Assembly: GCF_042242105.1 (NCBI RefSeq)
Contig: NC_092032.1
Span: 12,883,915-12,947,914 of the forward strand
Direction: 5' to 3'
Origin: Pempheris klunzingeri
Lineage: Eukaryota > Chordata > Actinopteri > Acropomatiformes > Pempheridae
Length of the DNA: 64,000 nt
In this document: positions 1-14,539 of the stretch, in pieces
Numbering within the stretch: position 1 is the first letter of the stretch
Layout of the letters: the number at the start of each line of letters is the position of its first letter
Notes under the pieces: generated by a model
What the model was told of the DNA's origin: nothing
What the model saw: the letters and a program-made list of their open reading frames with translations, nothing else
Database searches by the model: none
Program-made: the position numbers and the translations under genes

Positions 1-521
1 CATCAATAATATTTTAAATATAGGCCTATACATCATTTGACAACTTATATTCATATTTCTATGCCTCTGTTGTATATATGTGAATATATGAGTGTGTATG
101 TCTGTACTGGGTAATTGTGCTATAGTCTGTATCTAAGTGTGTCTGTTTGTGTGAATAGACAAGAAATAGAGATGGAACGTTTTTTTTACTAGTTGTTCAA
201 CCAATCAGCTCTGAGCTGTTTTCCTGGTGGGTGTTTCACGGTTGAGTCAGATGTTCCTAAGCTCGACTTCAAAGATGATGTTTTTATAGGAACTGCTCAG
301 CAACTGACAAAACACCTTAGATTTTGCACGGAGGACTGAGAAGTCTCTGTTTTGGTAGTGTATAAATAAAAACTGCTTCTTTTGTGTTTCCTAGAGGAGA
401 AAAGACCATTCATGATTCACCTCAACTCAGCCTTGTCACATACAAGCAGTCGCAGCTATTTAGAATCAAACAGCAGAAACAAACATTAATGCAGACCCTG
501 AGACCTGCAGTGGCCAATACA

Positions 522-565
522 CGTGTGTGTGTGTGTGTGGGCGTGTGTGGGCGTGTGTGCATGCG

Positions 566-597
<32 letters not shown>
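522..597. repeat. Compound (TG)n microsatellite
   Basis: Alternating TG/CG/GG dinucleotides, with an uninterrupted TG run toward the 3' end. Confidence 0.95.
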
Positions 598-904
598 ACC
601 CTGAGGCAGGCCTATATCCCATGCTGGCTGCAGGTCGGCCAGATTGTTACGTGGCTGGAGCTCAGAGGTCAGAGCTTGGTGGGTCAGTGGTATCTGGCTG
701 CAGCTGAGTGTGACGTTCAAAGTGTGTGCAGACAGACACACACACACTCACAGTGCACTACACTATGTACACTGAAATCAGGGTTTTCTAGTTAATGAAT
801 ATCAAAACAAGGCCTGTAACAGCCTGCTCGCTGTTTTATTGACAATAGATTCAGATTCCTTTTGGCCAGTTTATCTTAAGTAGACAAGCAGTCGATCATC
901 AGCA

Positions 905-957
905 GTGTGTGTGCGTGCACGTGTGCGTGTGTGTGTGCGTGTGCGTGGGTGTGTGTC
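905..957. repeat. Imperfect (TG)n microsatellite
   Basis: TG run broken by CG, CA and GG steps. Confidence 0.9.
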
Positions 958-2713
958 TGTACATGTTGTCAAGGCCCCACTACACTCAGATTGCTGTGTT
1001 TGCTGATGGAAGCAAAAAGGACAGATCTGGCACATTTGCATGGTGCTGAATATGACGCAACAGAAGAGAAGACAGATTGTTTTTCCATTGAAAACAGACT
1101 TTCACTCTCTCTCATATCAAATACAGTTGTCACTCAGTGACACGAAGTATATTACTATTACAAACTAAAGAATCACAATTGGTGTTGTACAAAAGAGTCA
1201 CCATCAGAGTCCAAACATAAAATATAGGGTAAAAATAAAGCTGTTAGGTTTCTGTGTCCAAGAGACACTTTTTAATGGATAATATTTAAACAAAATATTG
1301 GCAAATGATGTTTATTTTAAATATTGATGGAATTTTAGTGGACAATTTTAGTGGTGGATAACCTAAAGCTAAAGTTTTAATTTAGAAATATCACTTGCAG
1401 CCAAAACATTAAGGTTTAATAATAGAAAAATAGATGTTTTCTCTACTGTTTGTCAAAAATCTTGATGTTGTCTGGATGTTTTTTAGGTGAAAAACAGTAT
1501 CCCTGACAATTTGTATTTTTTAAAAGGTTGAAGCATGGAGATAAAAATTCAACATGGGATCAAAGCATAAGAAAGGTGTTGGCACTGAGGATCAAACTCA
1601 AGGCAGACAATCTGGGTTTTCAGGACTAATAGAGTAATAGTTTTAACTGAAATACCATTTCACAGTGTAACCACTAACAGAGTAATGGTTACTTTTATAT
1701 GATTTCAATGCAGAGCAAAAAGCAAAACCTGCAGTCAAGGCACTAATCATAGAAATACAGAGATAAAATAAGCAGTGAAATAGATTTTGGGACATTTGTG
1801 TGATTCTCCTTCTACTGTACTTAAAAGTTTTCTCTATATCAAGAGCTACGGTTCCTCATTTCATAATCATCTTTCAAGTAACATCGTGGGAGTTGAAACA
1901 ATGCTTTGATTGCGTAAGATTTCTCCCAGCATTGCTGCAGTAAATCACATCTCCCTGAGCTGATGTAAAATATTAGTGTGCCATTACCCAAATGGTGCTG
2001 TTACCGCAATGAAGCAGGAGAAGTGAAGATCCCATTTTTATGAAGAGCCGGCACTACAGACCAGCCCGGGCGTCGCAAATAAAATAAGTTTATGGTCGCC
2101 TGTAGATGGGCTCATCAAATATGGTCTACGTGTATTATTCATAAGATAACTGCTTGTGAAAGGTATTGCAATCTTGTGATTCATAAATCTGCGCAGACTG
2201 TCTGAATGCTGATGACTGCTCTGTTTAAAACTCTATCGGCTGTGTGATTTATTGACTCATCATGTGCAGCCTGTGGCACCACACCTGCCTGGGGTATTCT
2301 CGTGTCTGTTCCATCGGTTTGTCTGTCTGTAATGGCTGGCGTTGCTGCGACTTGTTATTCCCGCACTCAAACGCAGACAGACTGGCCTCCGCACAAAGGT
2401 ATCATTCAATCCCTTCTCCTCAAGTAGACCAGCTCTTTCCACAGCGGGTCCCAGCCGCTCGGCTCCCACCAGAGAGCTTTTAGGCTCCTCTGACTCTCTC
2501 TCTCCCAATTAGCTGATCACAGAGGGGTGGGTCAGGGGTCAGGCTCCAGGGGAAAGGTCACCCGTCTCCACCAAGGGCCATTCCACCTTTTAAATCAACC
2601 CTATCATGTGGGAAAGAGATTGGTTTCCTAAGTTGATTATCATCATAGGGATACTGAGAAAAAACAGCATGTAAAGATTCCTACAGCGTTACAGCTGTGA
2701 GACGTGCCAGCTC

Positions 2714-2885
2714 TAGGGCTGCAAATAACTAAACTATGAATCTCTACATTACTGTTTCAATCAATAAAATAAACATTTGGTCTATAGAGTGTCATAGAAT
2801 GGTGAAAATTCCCATCAAAATTTCCCAAAGCCTGAGGTGACATCTTTAAATTGTCCAAAAACCTCAAAATATTCAATTTACAGTG
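2714..2885 (+). mobile_element. Truncated copy of a non-autonomous DNA transposon (MITE)
   Basis: It starts AGGGCTGCAAATAACTAA and continues through TTGGTCTATAGAGTGTCA and TTTCCCAAAGCCTGAGGTG. This is the left half of a very abundant percomorph MITE that I recognise by pattern; the terminal motif also bounds the fuller copy at 39,829-40,349. The right half is missing. Confidence 0.7.
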
Positions 2886-5800
2886 GCAGCAGCAGTGAGC
2901 TGCACACGTCATGTCTCTTTGGATCAACAACCATTTCCGCATTCAGAGCATCAGCCTCTGTCTATCTGGAAACCTGTTGATAAATCGTGATGTGCTAGAG
3001 GCATGCTGTGATGTACAGACAGCCAAGGCAAGCTTATTGTGTCAGTCACTCTGTCTCCCTGGAGCACGTCTGGTATGTAAACAAAGAGGTGCCACACGAT
3101 TGGAGAAATATACTCATCATGACCTCTCCTTAAGCCTGTGGAATGTGTGAATCACACAAACGCACAAGAATGTGCACCTACACCCCTGGACCCACACCCA
3201 CACAAACACACACGTACACACAAAAGAAAAATACTGTGCTGCTGCAGCTGACAAAAACAAGCTGACCACAAAATCCACTCAGTAGCTGTTCTGGGGCTTT
3301 GTGGATCACTTTAAAGGCGTCTTGTCCGTGTTAGCTTAAAGTTTATTCTTGACCTTTGAAACTGAAATAGACAAAAACAACCTCACCATGAGGTCAAGAA
3401 TGTACTATAATTTCTTTGTCCAGTCCTTATGTATTTATGTATATATTCATGTATATCTTTGTATATTTAACATTGGCACGTTGCAGCAATTAGCAATTCA
3501 CCTGTTTTTATGTGGATTTTTATCTTAAGAAAAAAAACTGAAACACGAGAAATAATATTATTCAAGATAATAAAAATAAATTCAAAATATTGCAGACATT
3601 TTTATGATTTGCTGAGAACTTTCACTAAGGTGGAAAAGTTGGCCTGTTCTATGGTGCCTAACTCTGCTTATGCCCAAAACGTAGAGAATAAAAATAATGC
3701 AGGTGTCAGTACTGCAAACTCATTCATTAAATAAAAAAGATACAAACTCCATTTCAGTCAGAGATCAGAAATTGACCATTCAAAGCAAATAGTTACATAG
3801 TTGGATTTGATGGAAAGGCTCAGCTCTTTGAGGAGCACTATTCCCTGCCCTAATAGATATACACAAACATAAAAAATTTATAGACTTGCATGAATTTGAT
3901 TGGATGTTTCCAGTCAGCTGATAGACAAACAGCAGATGAATGGCCCAGTGATTGAAAAGCTAATTAGCTAATGTGAATGGAACTTCATTGCTCTGCCTAA
4001 ATTCATGTTATTCTCTATTTTCGGTAGGACTCATCAGTTAAATGCTATGGCGATATGATCTGTAGTGTTACTGATGACTTATGTAATTTCGTCATGTTGT
4101 ATTGAATATAAATACACGAAATATTATATGCATCAACACATTCATTTGTTTTAGATTGCATATGAGGCACACAGGAAATTTGTTCTTATTTCTTTTTCAT
4201 CTCTTTTTTTTTTTTTTTAGTCTGAACAGAAGCAGGCTGCACCTGAGGATTGGACATTATCAGCTGAGCCCTGCGCTGCACCCACAGGACCACGGACCGC
4301 AGAGCAGTAACCACTAATGCTGAACAGATGTTCATCAGCTGCTGAAATGGGATGAACTCCTCCTGCAGGGTGGCTGGTTTCATTGGGGCTTTAGCTGCAT
4401 TAAGGCGTCACTGCAGTTTTTTCGCATGCGGCGATATAAAATCAAATGATAACAAGGTAAACGGTCATGACCTACATTCATTGCCTGGTTCCACAGCAGG
4501 GAAGAAAGATCTGTGACATGTGAAACACATTCTAAAACAGGCTATGTGTGTGTGTGTGTGTGTGTAAGAGGTATTAGTACCAGGCTACTGTTTTTAATGT
4601 GTCTGTGATTTGACCGAGATCTGGTGACTGATTCAGCTCTGCCTATCAACTAGCGGACTAGAAGTGCTTCTGTGACCCACAAAGAGATTGAGGGGGATTG
4701 AGGGAGCCGCATGGAGTTCCTGTGACTAACCCGGCTAAACAGATGGGCCATGTGGGAGGACAAGGGCAACAGCTCTCCGAAAAATAAAAAGAGAAAGAGG
4801 CATTGGGTTTATTGAGAATTACAGTAACTTCTGTTTTCTTTTTCTCTAACGTGGGCAAGAATTTAGTGTGAGGGTCAGACGAGCTGGAAGCCTTTATCTG
4901 GCCGGACAGCAGTTTGGAACCTGAATTACCATACCATTAGCATTTTTCACAGGGGATATGATTTATCAAACCATACAGCAATCAGTGAGGGGGAGAGAGG
5001 AAACCTTAATCAGCCAAGGGATAGGAGGACATATGGTTGGCTGATTAGACCAGTATTCACCTGCTGACTGAGATCCACATCCTGAATTAAGATGCCTCGG
5101 TCCCAGCAGGAGGGGGATGGCATCCAGAGCTGCTAAATGCAACCGCTAAGACATGCATCTCCTTAGCAAGATCAAAATCCTGCTTATAATTCAGGGTCAT
5201 ACAGTATGAAGGAGACGGCTCAGAAGCGTCGACACGTAACAAAAACGTAATTCACAGCAGCGATGTAGGATGTGTGTGTGTTTTACACAACAAGTTTGTT
5301 TTGGTTTGTTTACATAAGTGACCCAGGCAGTGTGGGTCAGCAGAGCTAATCCTGTGTTGAGAGTGACTTGTCCTATCAAGAGCCATTTGATTGACTTAAC
5401 ACAGGTAATTTACTGAGATGACCCATATGTAGCTCAGACCTGACTCACTTTCTGTTGCGTGAGCTTATACAGGTGGCTTTAATAACTGGTCCCTTTCACT
5501 GTCTTAAACAAGGCTGTACCACTTTTGTCAGGTAAAATAACACGTACTTCCTCTTACACGTGGAAGGTTGAGCTTCAGCAATAAAACACACCGTTGTTCA
5601 ATTCAGTGCACTTTTGTTGCTCATTCAGTTTTGCTGCTGCTACAGCCATACTTTGTCAGGTGTGACTGGTGCTGAGGCAACTTTTAGGATGATATTAGGA
5701 CGTGACTGACTTTCCAGAGTCCAGTTGTTGACTTTATGACTCTTTTCTTGTGCTCTTGTGTTAAACTATGTTGTCGTATGATTGTCACTTGGTGATGTTG

Positions 5801-8159
5801 GCTGCTGTTCAACAAATCTACATAGTTTTGTTTTACAGTAAAGTGAAACTGCAACTTCACTGTAACTCTTGATGTTCAGCAGCCACTGTGGCCACAATTG
5901 GCTCAGCTCAGTGAAACAAATTTCAACTTCAACCCTGCTAATGCTAGCCACCATGAACTACTGTTCATACCAGACCAAGTAAGGCTGAAGCAGCAAAACC
6001 TCTGAGTGCACTGATCTAAGCAATGGCCTGTTTTATTGTTACTACATTCAACTTTAAAATGTTAAAATATTGTCACCTTAATGTTTGCTGTTGTTTGCCT
6101 AAGAATCCTAAATACTGAATGAAGTCCTTGCACTTGTTACTTGACAATAAGCCCATACGGTGTGTTAATGCAATTCAATGCACTTTTGTGGATAACTTTT
6201 GTGATTTTTTTAATGTGATTTTTGGCTAATCTGGTTCATTCAAATTCAATATAACCCAAAAGCAGTCCTGATTGGCAGCATTGCCCACAATGGCCTATTA
6301 CAAGTAGACATATTAAAATCACAACTATCTCAGTATACACAGTATTGCAGCTAGTCTTGTTATATCTTATATCTCTCATTATCACTCTGCATCTGTTTTG
6401 GGAGCAGGGGAGCTTCTCTGATGAGAGTCCTCATTTCCCCCCTCGCACTGACCCTTCCTCTACAGGGCCTCCTCACATTCAGAGTTACATTCCCTTAAGA
6501 GGACATGCCATCACTACTTATTACACACACAGGGAACGGCAAAGGAAAATAAGTAGGCCACGCTAACATTATCTGTTTTTCACGTCGTGAAGTTGGTTAG
6601 GAGCAAAGCCGACAAGGGCTGCATGTCTGGTGGGGCATGTCAGAGATGGTAAATAGACAGTGACATGTCTTAATGTATACTGAGCTAAGGACTGACACTC
6701 TGTATTAAAAGTCCTGCCGGACAAAAGTACTGTAGGGCCACCTTTGAGTAGCTCTGAGCAGCTGATTTACTGAGATATTCCATATTTAACACAAAAAGTT
6801 ATTCATTTATATCTATTGGTCCTCTGAGGGTTATATTTCTATGTGCTCTGTTTTTTTTAAACTTCTGACAAAAATTTCCTCTTCATGAGCTTCCTAATTT
6901 TTCTGTTTTTGGAGTGGATTTATTCTGAATTAATCCAGCCAGGGAATGCCTTCAGTATGCTGATGTTCAGGTATGGTGAGAGCTGTCCAAGATAACAATC
7001 AGTCAGCAGATGGTCCACTGACCTCCCCATATGTGATTAGGCTTTTTAGTGGAGGCTTTCAAAAGATCTCTCATTTACTGCTTATTATACTACCCACGGC
7101 TCAGTGTATTAGAGTGGCACAGATTTGTCCTGCTGCATAACGCAGTGCATGCATCTGTTCCATAGCTTATGCCTGAGAAAAATGAGCTCCTATAGCATGA
7201 CAAAGGAAAAGTGAACAAGATGTCCGTAATTGCAGTTTCTTGCATGTCAGCTGACCATGTAGTGGGAGTTGTGAAGCTGAATCTGTCACTCAAATAAATA
7301 ATACATTTGTAAAATGTTGGGGAATTTTGAACAGGAAGGGACAGTCTTTTGTCTCATAATCCTGATAATCTTTGTGAAATCCCTCAGTATCGACTTGGAT
7401 TAAGTGTTCAACTGAAGATCCAGCCGGCCGTTATTAAATGTTAAAGGGGCGTAAGCCTAATTAGGCGAAGCAGTCCACTCATGGGACGGTCCTGGGTGAG
7501 AAGCCTTTCTGCTGGAAGATTCCCGACCACCAAGCAAGAACGCCTGTGTAACTCAGCCTTTCTTAACCTCTTCCAGGGCTCTTTTCCCAGGGTTAAATTA
7601 TTTAATAAGCACCAGCTTGGTTCAGGGACTGTGTGACTAAATGTTACTTTTGTTGCTGTCTGCATAGTTACACACACACAGCTATTTTGTTGAGACCTAC
7701 AAAATACATGACTCAATCGGCGAGTACAGACATTTGTCATCAAAGCGTCACTGCTTCGCACTGGTGGAGCAGGGTTAAATGAGCAGCTGAGTCCGTGTCT
7801 GTCATGTGTGGGTCAGTCACAGGGTGTCTGATTCAGATCATTCATAGTGACCAGAGCAAAAACTAAAACCAGTTATACTCTCACGGCTGTCTCACACAAT
7901 GTACAATTCTGTACAATTCGCTGTTCATGTGGCACACAGCCCTTATTTGCATGATCTGAAATCCTCCCACACTCCTTGTTTCCAGGGAAAAATCCCGGAC
8001 AAGGTCAAGGGAGTGATAAAAGAAAGAAAAAAAACTTCCTACAATCTCCTTTTTTCCATTATAACATAGATACAATGGCGCATTCATCAGGCTACACTCA
8101 GTGCTAATTTATCTGTAGGCAACGTGCTCCATTTCACTCTCTGTGTCTGCCTTTAAAAA
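2886..8159. other. Intergenic, no gene seen
   Basis: No convincing coding exon on either strand. It holds a (GT)11 run at 4,544-4,565 and a T15-class pyrimidine tract near 4,205. The rest is unique-looking AT-rich DNA, with an octamer ATTTGCAT near 7,945. Confidence 0.55.
4544..4565. repeat. (GT)11 microsatellite
   Basis: Uninterrupted TG dinucleotides. Confidence 0.95.
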
Positions 8160-8232
8160 GCCAACCTCCCCCTCTCCACCCTCCCACCTCACCCACCCCC
8201 CTCCTTCCATCTCCTCTACTTCCTCCTGTTCA
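8160..8232. repeat. Pyrimidine-rich (C/T) tract
   Basis: Nearly pure C and T over about 65 bases on the plus strand, bordering a CNE-like block. Confidence 0.7.
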
Positions 8233-8234
8233 GC

Positions 8235-9112
8235 AAAATGCTGATATGTGCGCAAGAGTGCTTATTTTTCTCATCCATTACCAGATTAATTAAAGTGTGG
8301 CTGTTGCCAATGCCCAGACGGATCCTCAATACTTCAAATGAGCTTAATCACCATGCACTCCCTAATCTCGTGCTAATTTAAAGAATTGCCTGGAACATAC
8401 TGATGACTGGACTCTCCCAATTTTCAACCAGAAAGCTTTATCTGGAAAATTCCCTGCGCTGACTAGTTCCGCTCTGGCACCATCAACTGCTCTACTGTAT
8501 TTCATGTCTAGTAGAGCTATTTGACAGGGCTTTTTCGTTTGGATACGGTGCTTAAAGATTTCACTGTGTTGTGTGACATGTAATGCTCCCTGTGCATGGG
8601 GATAGGCTTGTGTTCTGGGTAGATAGTGCACTGCGCGCTGCCTTCTAAGACGCAGTGTGGTGTGTGTGCACACTACGGCAGGCATTCTTGTAGCTCTTTG
8701 TTGTCCACATGTCATGATGGATTTGGTCATTGGCGGCAGTGAGTGAGGCTGACACGAGAGCATGCAGTATGCCTCCAGGAAAACACAAGCTCAGCCTATT
8801 GTGCCTATTTCACAGCACTCATTCCCCACTGCAATATCCCACTGTCAAATATGTGGCGGGCTGACTGTAGAATAATGCAGATTTAATCAAAACCTGCATG
8901 CTTAAATCATATTACTCCTCAAGTGATATGCCATTTTCATCCTCCCTCATTCATTTTGATTAATTGGTGCTTTATCTCCCCGTTAATTGTTTACCATTGT
9001 GTGTTATTTTAGTATTCCCATGGCTAAATAATCTAAATGGGTGCTTATTTAAATGCATTTAATGCTTCCAGGCTAAATTATTAGCTAATTCCAGAGGGGG
9101 ACACATATGCTC
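8235..9112. promoter_or_regulatory. Candidate conserved non-coding (enhancer-like) block
   Basis: Unique sequence crowded with TAAT cores, TTAATTAA, ATTAATTGG, TTAATTG and CTAAAT-type motifs, notably 8,280-8,385 and 8,840-9,100. It is neither a simple repeat nor transposon-like, and no frame is coding. The density of homeodomain-type sites resembles developmental enhancers. Conservation cannot be tested here. Confidence 0.4.
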
Positions 9113-12100
9113 GACTGATATCTTTGAAACCATAAAATAAGAGATTAAATAAATTATTAATGGATACATGAATTTTGATTTGAGTTGGTAAACAACATTT
9201 TCAGTAAATATAAATATACTGTTACAATATTGAAAGCTTTGTATCCAGGTGTTAGACTGCTCACAGCTTTCCCAGTGCCTTCATACCTGGAGAATGGCAG
9301 CTGATGCCCACTGTGCCCAGGGGTCTCAGCGCTCTGACCCACAATCCTCTGCTAGTGTGTTACACCAGTCCACAGAGAGAGCTATTAATCCTCTCCACAC
9401 TCCCAAATCAGCCAGCTCATATTTGCATAAAGATATCAAAGAGACTGAAGGGGAGCAGCGCAGGACTTAGGGTAAATACACTGGAATATGCTTCTTGTCC
9501 CTGTCTGCTTAACAATTTCCCTCTTCTCACCTGTTTCTCCTTCATATCTTAGTCCAGTTTCTGCACAGACAGAGGAAGTCCCTGGAGCCCCTTCTGAGGG
9601 TGCACTTGTACAACAGCATGAGGATAGATTTGTTTAAAGTGGCAAAATGCCTGATTCATCAGCAAGGACAAAACCCCTATTGATGCCATCCATCTCTGAC
9701 AATTGAAAAGCCCCCCAAATAAATCATTCATCCTGCTGTCAGTTAATGTAACATGCGAGCAACATGCATGCACAAGACATTTAATGGATCCTCGATGGGG
9801 GGAAATAGCCGCGAATCGACCCATCCTAACAGCCCTTGTATGAGCGTGCGTGCAGGGAGGGGGTGTGTTTGCGTGCATGTGTGTGTAAGAGAGTTTGCAG
9901 AGGAGAATGGCATTGGCCTTGTCTTTGGTTTATGCGCGGCTGACCGTGTTCAAGCCTAAGGGCAGGGCAAGAGAGAGAGTGGGGTCACATTCTGCTGCTG
10001 CTGGGTGGAAGCCCACTGGAGTGCCCCTGCCGAGCTGCAAACACCCCCAAGGCTTGCGCAGGGGGACAGGAGTATGTGTGCATGCTCACCCCCCCCCCCC
10101 AAGCACCATCTGCTACACCACTACTGAGCCACCCAGGATGGGGCCTGAGGAGGGGCAGCTGGGGGTGCTGCAGGGGAGGAAGGACTTAAAGTAGCCTCAG
10201 CGCTGGCTCTCTCCCTCACATGCATCCTGCAGGATTCTGTTCTAAAAGATGTGCTCAGACCTGTGCACAAAACCCAGAGTGTGCAGTTGCAGTATTGGAC
10301 ATTAGATCCTGATTAGCACAATGTGGAAAATGTAATGGGCTGTGTAGACTCCTGCTGAGATCGGGATAGAATTACTAAGGAAGGGCCAACACAATGTAAT
10401 CCTGCTTTGACAATAAAGCCGTGCACTGGTCCTTTACAACAGCCACTGGGGGAGGCACTGATGATTGTTCATTAGCAAACTCAGGAGGAGCTTGAACCTG
10501 ACCAACCTACCGAAGATCCTGAAGATTAGACTCTGCTCTCGCCTGCAGTCGTACCTGACGCACATTCAGTGGTGAAACCAGAGATGCAACATCAACTTGA
10601 TGCTGAGATAAAGTAGTGAAAAGGAAGCCCGTCTTTCTTTTGTTTGTAAACAAAGGAGTGTTTATATCATGGGGTAGAAGCACAGTTGGTTCATTTTTTT
10701 CACAGTTGCATGTGTGAGTGCGACTGTGAGCACACATGCACATGAGCGGAGCCTAAAGTCATTAATGTTAATGTGTGTGTGCATCCCTCACTATTCCCTG
10801 CGCGACGCTATATATAGGGCTGTAATGATAGCCAGCTCGGGGAGACGAGAGTAGTGAATTAATAAGCCTCAGTAGAAGATCTCTGCACCGTCTCTAGACA
10901 ATGCCGAGGCTCTCTGTGGAAAAGCAGCCGAGATGAGATGTTAAGAGACTTTTTTTCTCATTTCTTTTTCTGCTTTTCCACTGAAAGCTGAAATTGAATT
11001 GATTTCTGGTGAAGGCGCAAATGGTCCCATTTTAGTTAGAAATTCATTTCTGTCTGAGACCCGTCTTGAAATTCTGAAGCGTGTGTCTGATTTATTGATG
11101 AGCCCGGGGAGCAGTGTAGCATGGGTCACATTATGATGAAAGGGGTTAAAATAAGGATTGGAAGTTGTATTGTCACCAACTCTAACTATAACTTTGTTTT
11201 CATACAAATAACACTAAATACATCAGAAAAGGGGGCAAAAATGAATCAATTAGTTGTATGACAATGACTAAAATTGGGGAATTTGTTAAAGGATAAAGTG
11301 ACAGCAGCTGTGTTGCAGTTTCAAGAAGTACCAAAGTTAGAGACAATATTTTCTCATTATCCCAGCGTTACCTTCAGTCAGTGTGATTTGAGGACAGGAC
11401 CCCTCCCCATATTTCTGCTCCTGTGATGCTAAGCCAGATGAGCCAACGTCCAACCAGAGAGGGTGAGTCGAGGATAAGATGCCCTAGTTGCTAGGATTGA
11501 TTGACTGTCCCTGTCTCCCCTGGGAAAGGCCATGTGAGCTTGTGTGTATGTGGTGCATATGTGTGTGCCTGCGTGAGTGTGTGAAGTGAGGACAATGTGC
11601 AGCACTCGGGTTCCCAGAGCTTTATGACATGCTGCGTATTGCCGGTGGAGCTGCAGCAGCCACAGTGTAACTTCCAGCGATCTGGCGACTGGGTGGCAAA
11701 TTTGTAGCCTCCCTGTTAGCAACATCATGTCCCCCAGATATGTGTGTGTGGGCAGCTGCACAGCTTGTTGGGTTCATGGGAGTGTTTGATGACAGCATTT
11801 TTGTCTTGTGATAATAAGATAATGATAATAAGTTACAAGATACAAAATCATTGCTAAAAGGTATTTTGTGAGATGGGAAGCTATGGGCGCTATGAGTGGG
11901 AAGCTATGGGCGCATTCACCCTTCCTGAACTCTGGTCAGCTGTAACCAGCAGTCACAGGTTTCCATTAAAATGTAATTAAGTCGTGTCAGTGACCTTTTT
12001 CTAATGTAAACAGGGTTTTTTCTCCATCACTAATTAGATTCTGTAACAATTTATTGAATTGGGCATGCTATGTTCTAGTTGATTTAAAGCCAAAACGGAC

Positions 12101-14539
12101 ATGACAAACGAAACAGTGTTTCACATACAAGGCAAACCAAAGCAAGGCAAGCACTTAAAGTGCTGCATATTAGCATAAAAAGACATTATGATATAAAAGA
12201 AACACAATGCAATATAAAAAGACATGCAAATAGGATTTTAACTGTGTAAAATGAAATAGAAGATAAACATAAGCGAACGAAACTGAATACATCAGAAGAG
12301 AATAAAATAGAGTGCAGTTACGATTCAATACGTGATGTAAATGAATAGTCCCAAATGTAACTGAATAGAAGGCAGTGGCAAAGAGAAAAGTTTTAAGCCT
12401 TTCACCCGCCTCTCAGCATGAGTTGGCACTTGGCTTCAGGCTGTTGAATTATAGACAATTTTGTGCACGCCTACCTAACACCCCAGCCGCAATGCTTTTA
12501 CTTTCCACCAGGATATATCTAAATATTAACCTACTCTCCGTCTCTGGTTATCTCTGTAATCCTTCTGCGGTGACAAAAGAACATTATGTCATGTTTTTTG
12601 GAGCGAGCACTACATTTGATTTGAATTTCAGACAGTGTGATCTTTTAACAGCTTTTCTGGGGAACGGGCTGACCTTTTTACAAGGCTTAGAGAAAATCTG
12701 TTGTCCGGTTGCAATCTCAAGTCCAAACTGGATAGGTCTCTGCAGAGGTCACCACCCCTCTCCTGTTCTAAGTCAGAGATTTTGTGACACAAGCCCTTAA
12801 TCCAGACAAAATGGAGAGCTGTTGTTTTTTGTAGCCGGCGCATCTCCAGGCATCTGTTCGCCGCCATTAACATTCAACTGAGCAAAGTCACATTCAGACG
12901 CTAATCAATTGATCAATATTTGCTCCTCTGTTGCATTTACTGCAAAGTGAGTCTAACAATTTCTAATGTAGCTGACTGCTGTGTTTGCTAATATGCACAG
13001 TTTGTCCTCAAAGATCTGACAGTGACGCAGAAATTAGTAATGTCTCTTTTTTTGATGGGAGTTTTAGGTTTCAGAACAGGTTCTTCTGTTCCAGTTGGAG
13101 ATTATTTGAGTTGCGCGTGCCCCTGTGGATGTCAAGAGAGCAGGCCAGAACAGACAGTCCTCACCTGTTTGCTTTGTGTTGGCCATCTGTTGGAGAGACA
13201 AGATTTACAATACTTGCTTTTGATAGCAGGATAGTGAAAGTGTTGCTAACAGACATTAAGTGAATGGCTGAGGCAGATATCCACAAGCGGGAGGGGGGGT
13301 GGGGGCAACCTATGCTAACATGCTAATATTCATATTAATTTGTCTATTGCAGAACCAACAACAGAAGCTACTGTACGTGAGCAGGAGCAGCACTAAAAGA
13401 CTAAAACCTGCCACGTAGGCTGTCGTCTGCAAGGTATTTAAGCCTCATTCTTCTCTTACCACAAGAACCGCTTATTTCAGGCCTCCCACTGACTACAGCC
13501 ACACCAGCTCTTAGTTTTTCAAAGAGACCTTAATCATTTTAATATGAAAGCTACTAAGTACCCCCAATAATCACTTTGATGAAATGGAGGACATTTTAAA
13601 TAGGCCCCCCACCTCATTTCAGCTTTACACCCCTGCCTTTCATCATTCTTTTCATCACTCCGACTCCATTGACTAATGCTGGATCCTGATCTGCCATGTA
13701 ATTTACAACCTCTCAGCCTTTCCTAACTCTGCCTCGATTCATCTCTGCCTTTGGCTTTGTCTACCTCTTTCCAATCAAAGTGACCAATCTTGATCAATTA
13801 ATGTTTTTTTTCCGTCGCCATTTTATTCCCATGTGATACTTTCACATGAGCCAGTCCTTGTTAATAACAATTCAAGACAAATGAATGAATGACTGTCGGA
13901 TTTGCAGCCAGTGGGATTGTCATGTTGCTCTGCGTCTGCTGGATATCAAGGAGGACGTTGTTTGCTAACACTGTCGCCACAAACACTTGATAAGTTGATT
14001 GTGTTTCAGGGTTGTGTTTGCTTTGGAGTCTGACCTGTTCAAAAGTCATTTAAATCAGTTGTATTCAAAGTGCTTTAAAATGTTGTCAATCTGCATCACT
14101 TAACGCTCATCTCGAGGTTTTCTGCTTTAGCTCTTGCACAGACCGCCCCGTGAAATAGAGTCAACTAAGTATGAACTCGCCTAGTTTAAAAGTTTGCTCT
14201 GCACCAGCTTGAGCTCTTGCAGAATCTGGGACAAGGTTTGTCTTTATCTGCAGACCATAACTGGAACAAAGTGACAGTGACAGAGGTGGAGTATAGGCTG
14301 AGATCCTGTTGCAAAATACCACTGTTTTCTCAACGGTTGAGTAAAGATAAAGGGGTCAGGACTGATGTTGTGATTTCCTCACATCTTGGCATATGAATCA
14401 GTGAGCTGCTGCTGATGAAACCAGGCTACTAGTAATATTTTACACTTAGGAAATGAATCTGACCGGTTGGTGAAGGTAGCCTGTAATAGTTACTGGGGAT
14501 AACAGCCCCATACTTTGTAGTTCTTAATTAGGTATCATT
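9113..14539. other. Intergenic, no gene seen
   Basis: No coding exon supported. It contains a C13 run near 10,089, a 23-bp duplicated unit at 11,874-11,913, an octamer ATTTGCAT at about 9,421 and scattered TG runs around 9,860-9,890. A further TAAT-rich unique stretch lies at about 13,300-13,830. Confidence 0.55.
11874..11913 (+). repeat. Short tandem duplication, 23-bp period
   Basis: TGGGAAGCTATGGGCGC occurs at 11,874-11,890 and again, identical, at 11,897-11,913. Confidence 0.9.

Larger units (their letters stand above)
1..2713. other. Intergenic, no gene seen
   Basis: Mostly AT-rich unique-looking sequence with two TG-rich microsatellite blocks (described separately). Short open frames across the TG blocks are repeats, not genes. 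An octamer ATTTGCAT lies near 1,035. Confidence 0.6.

Noticed and set aside
384..1140. Overlapping open frames rich in Cys-Val or His-Thr
   Set aside because: They are translations of TG/CA microsatellites, open on both strands, with no protein features.
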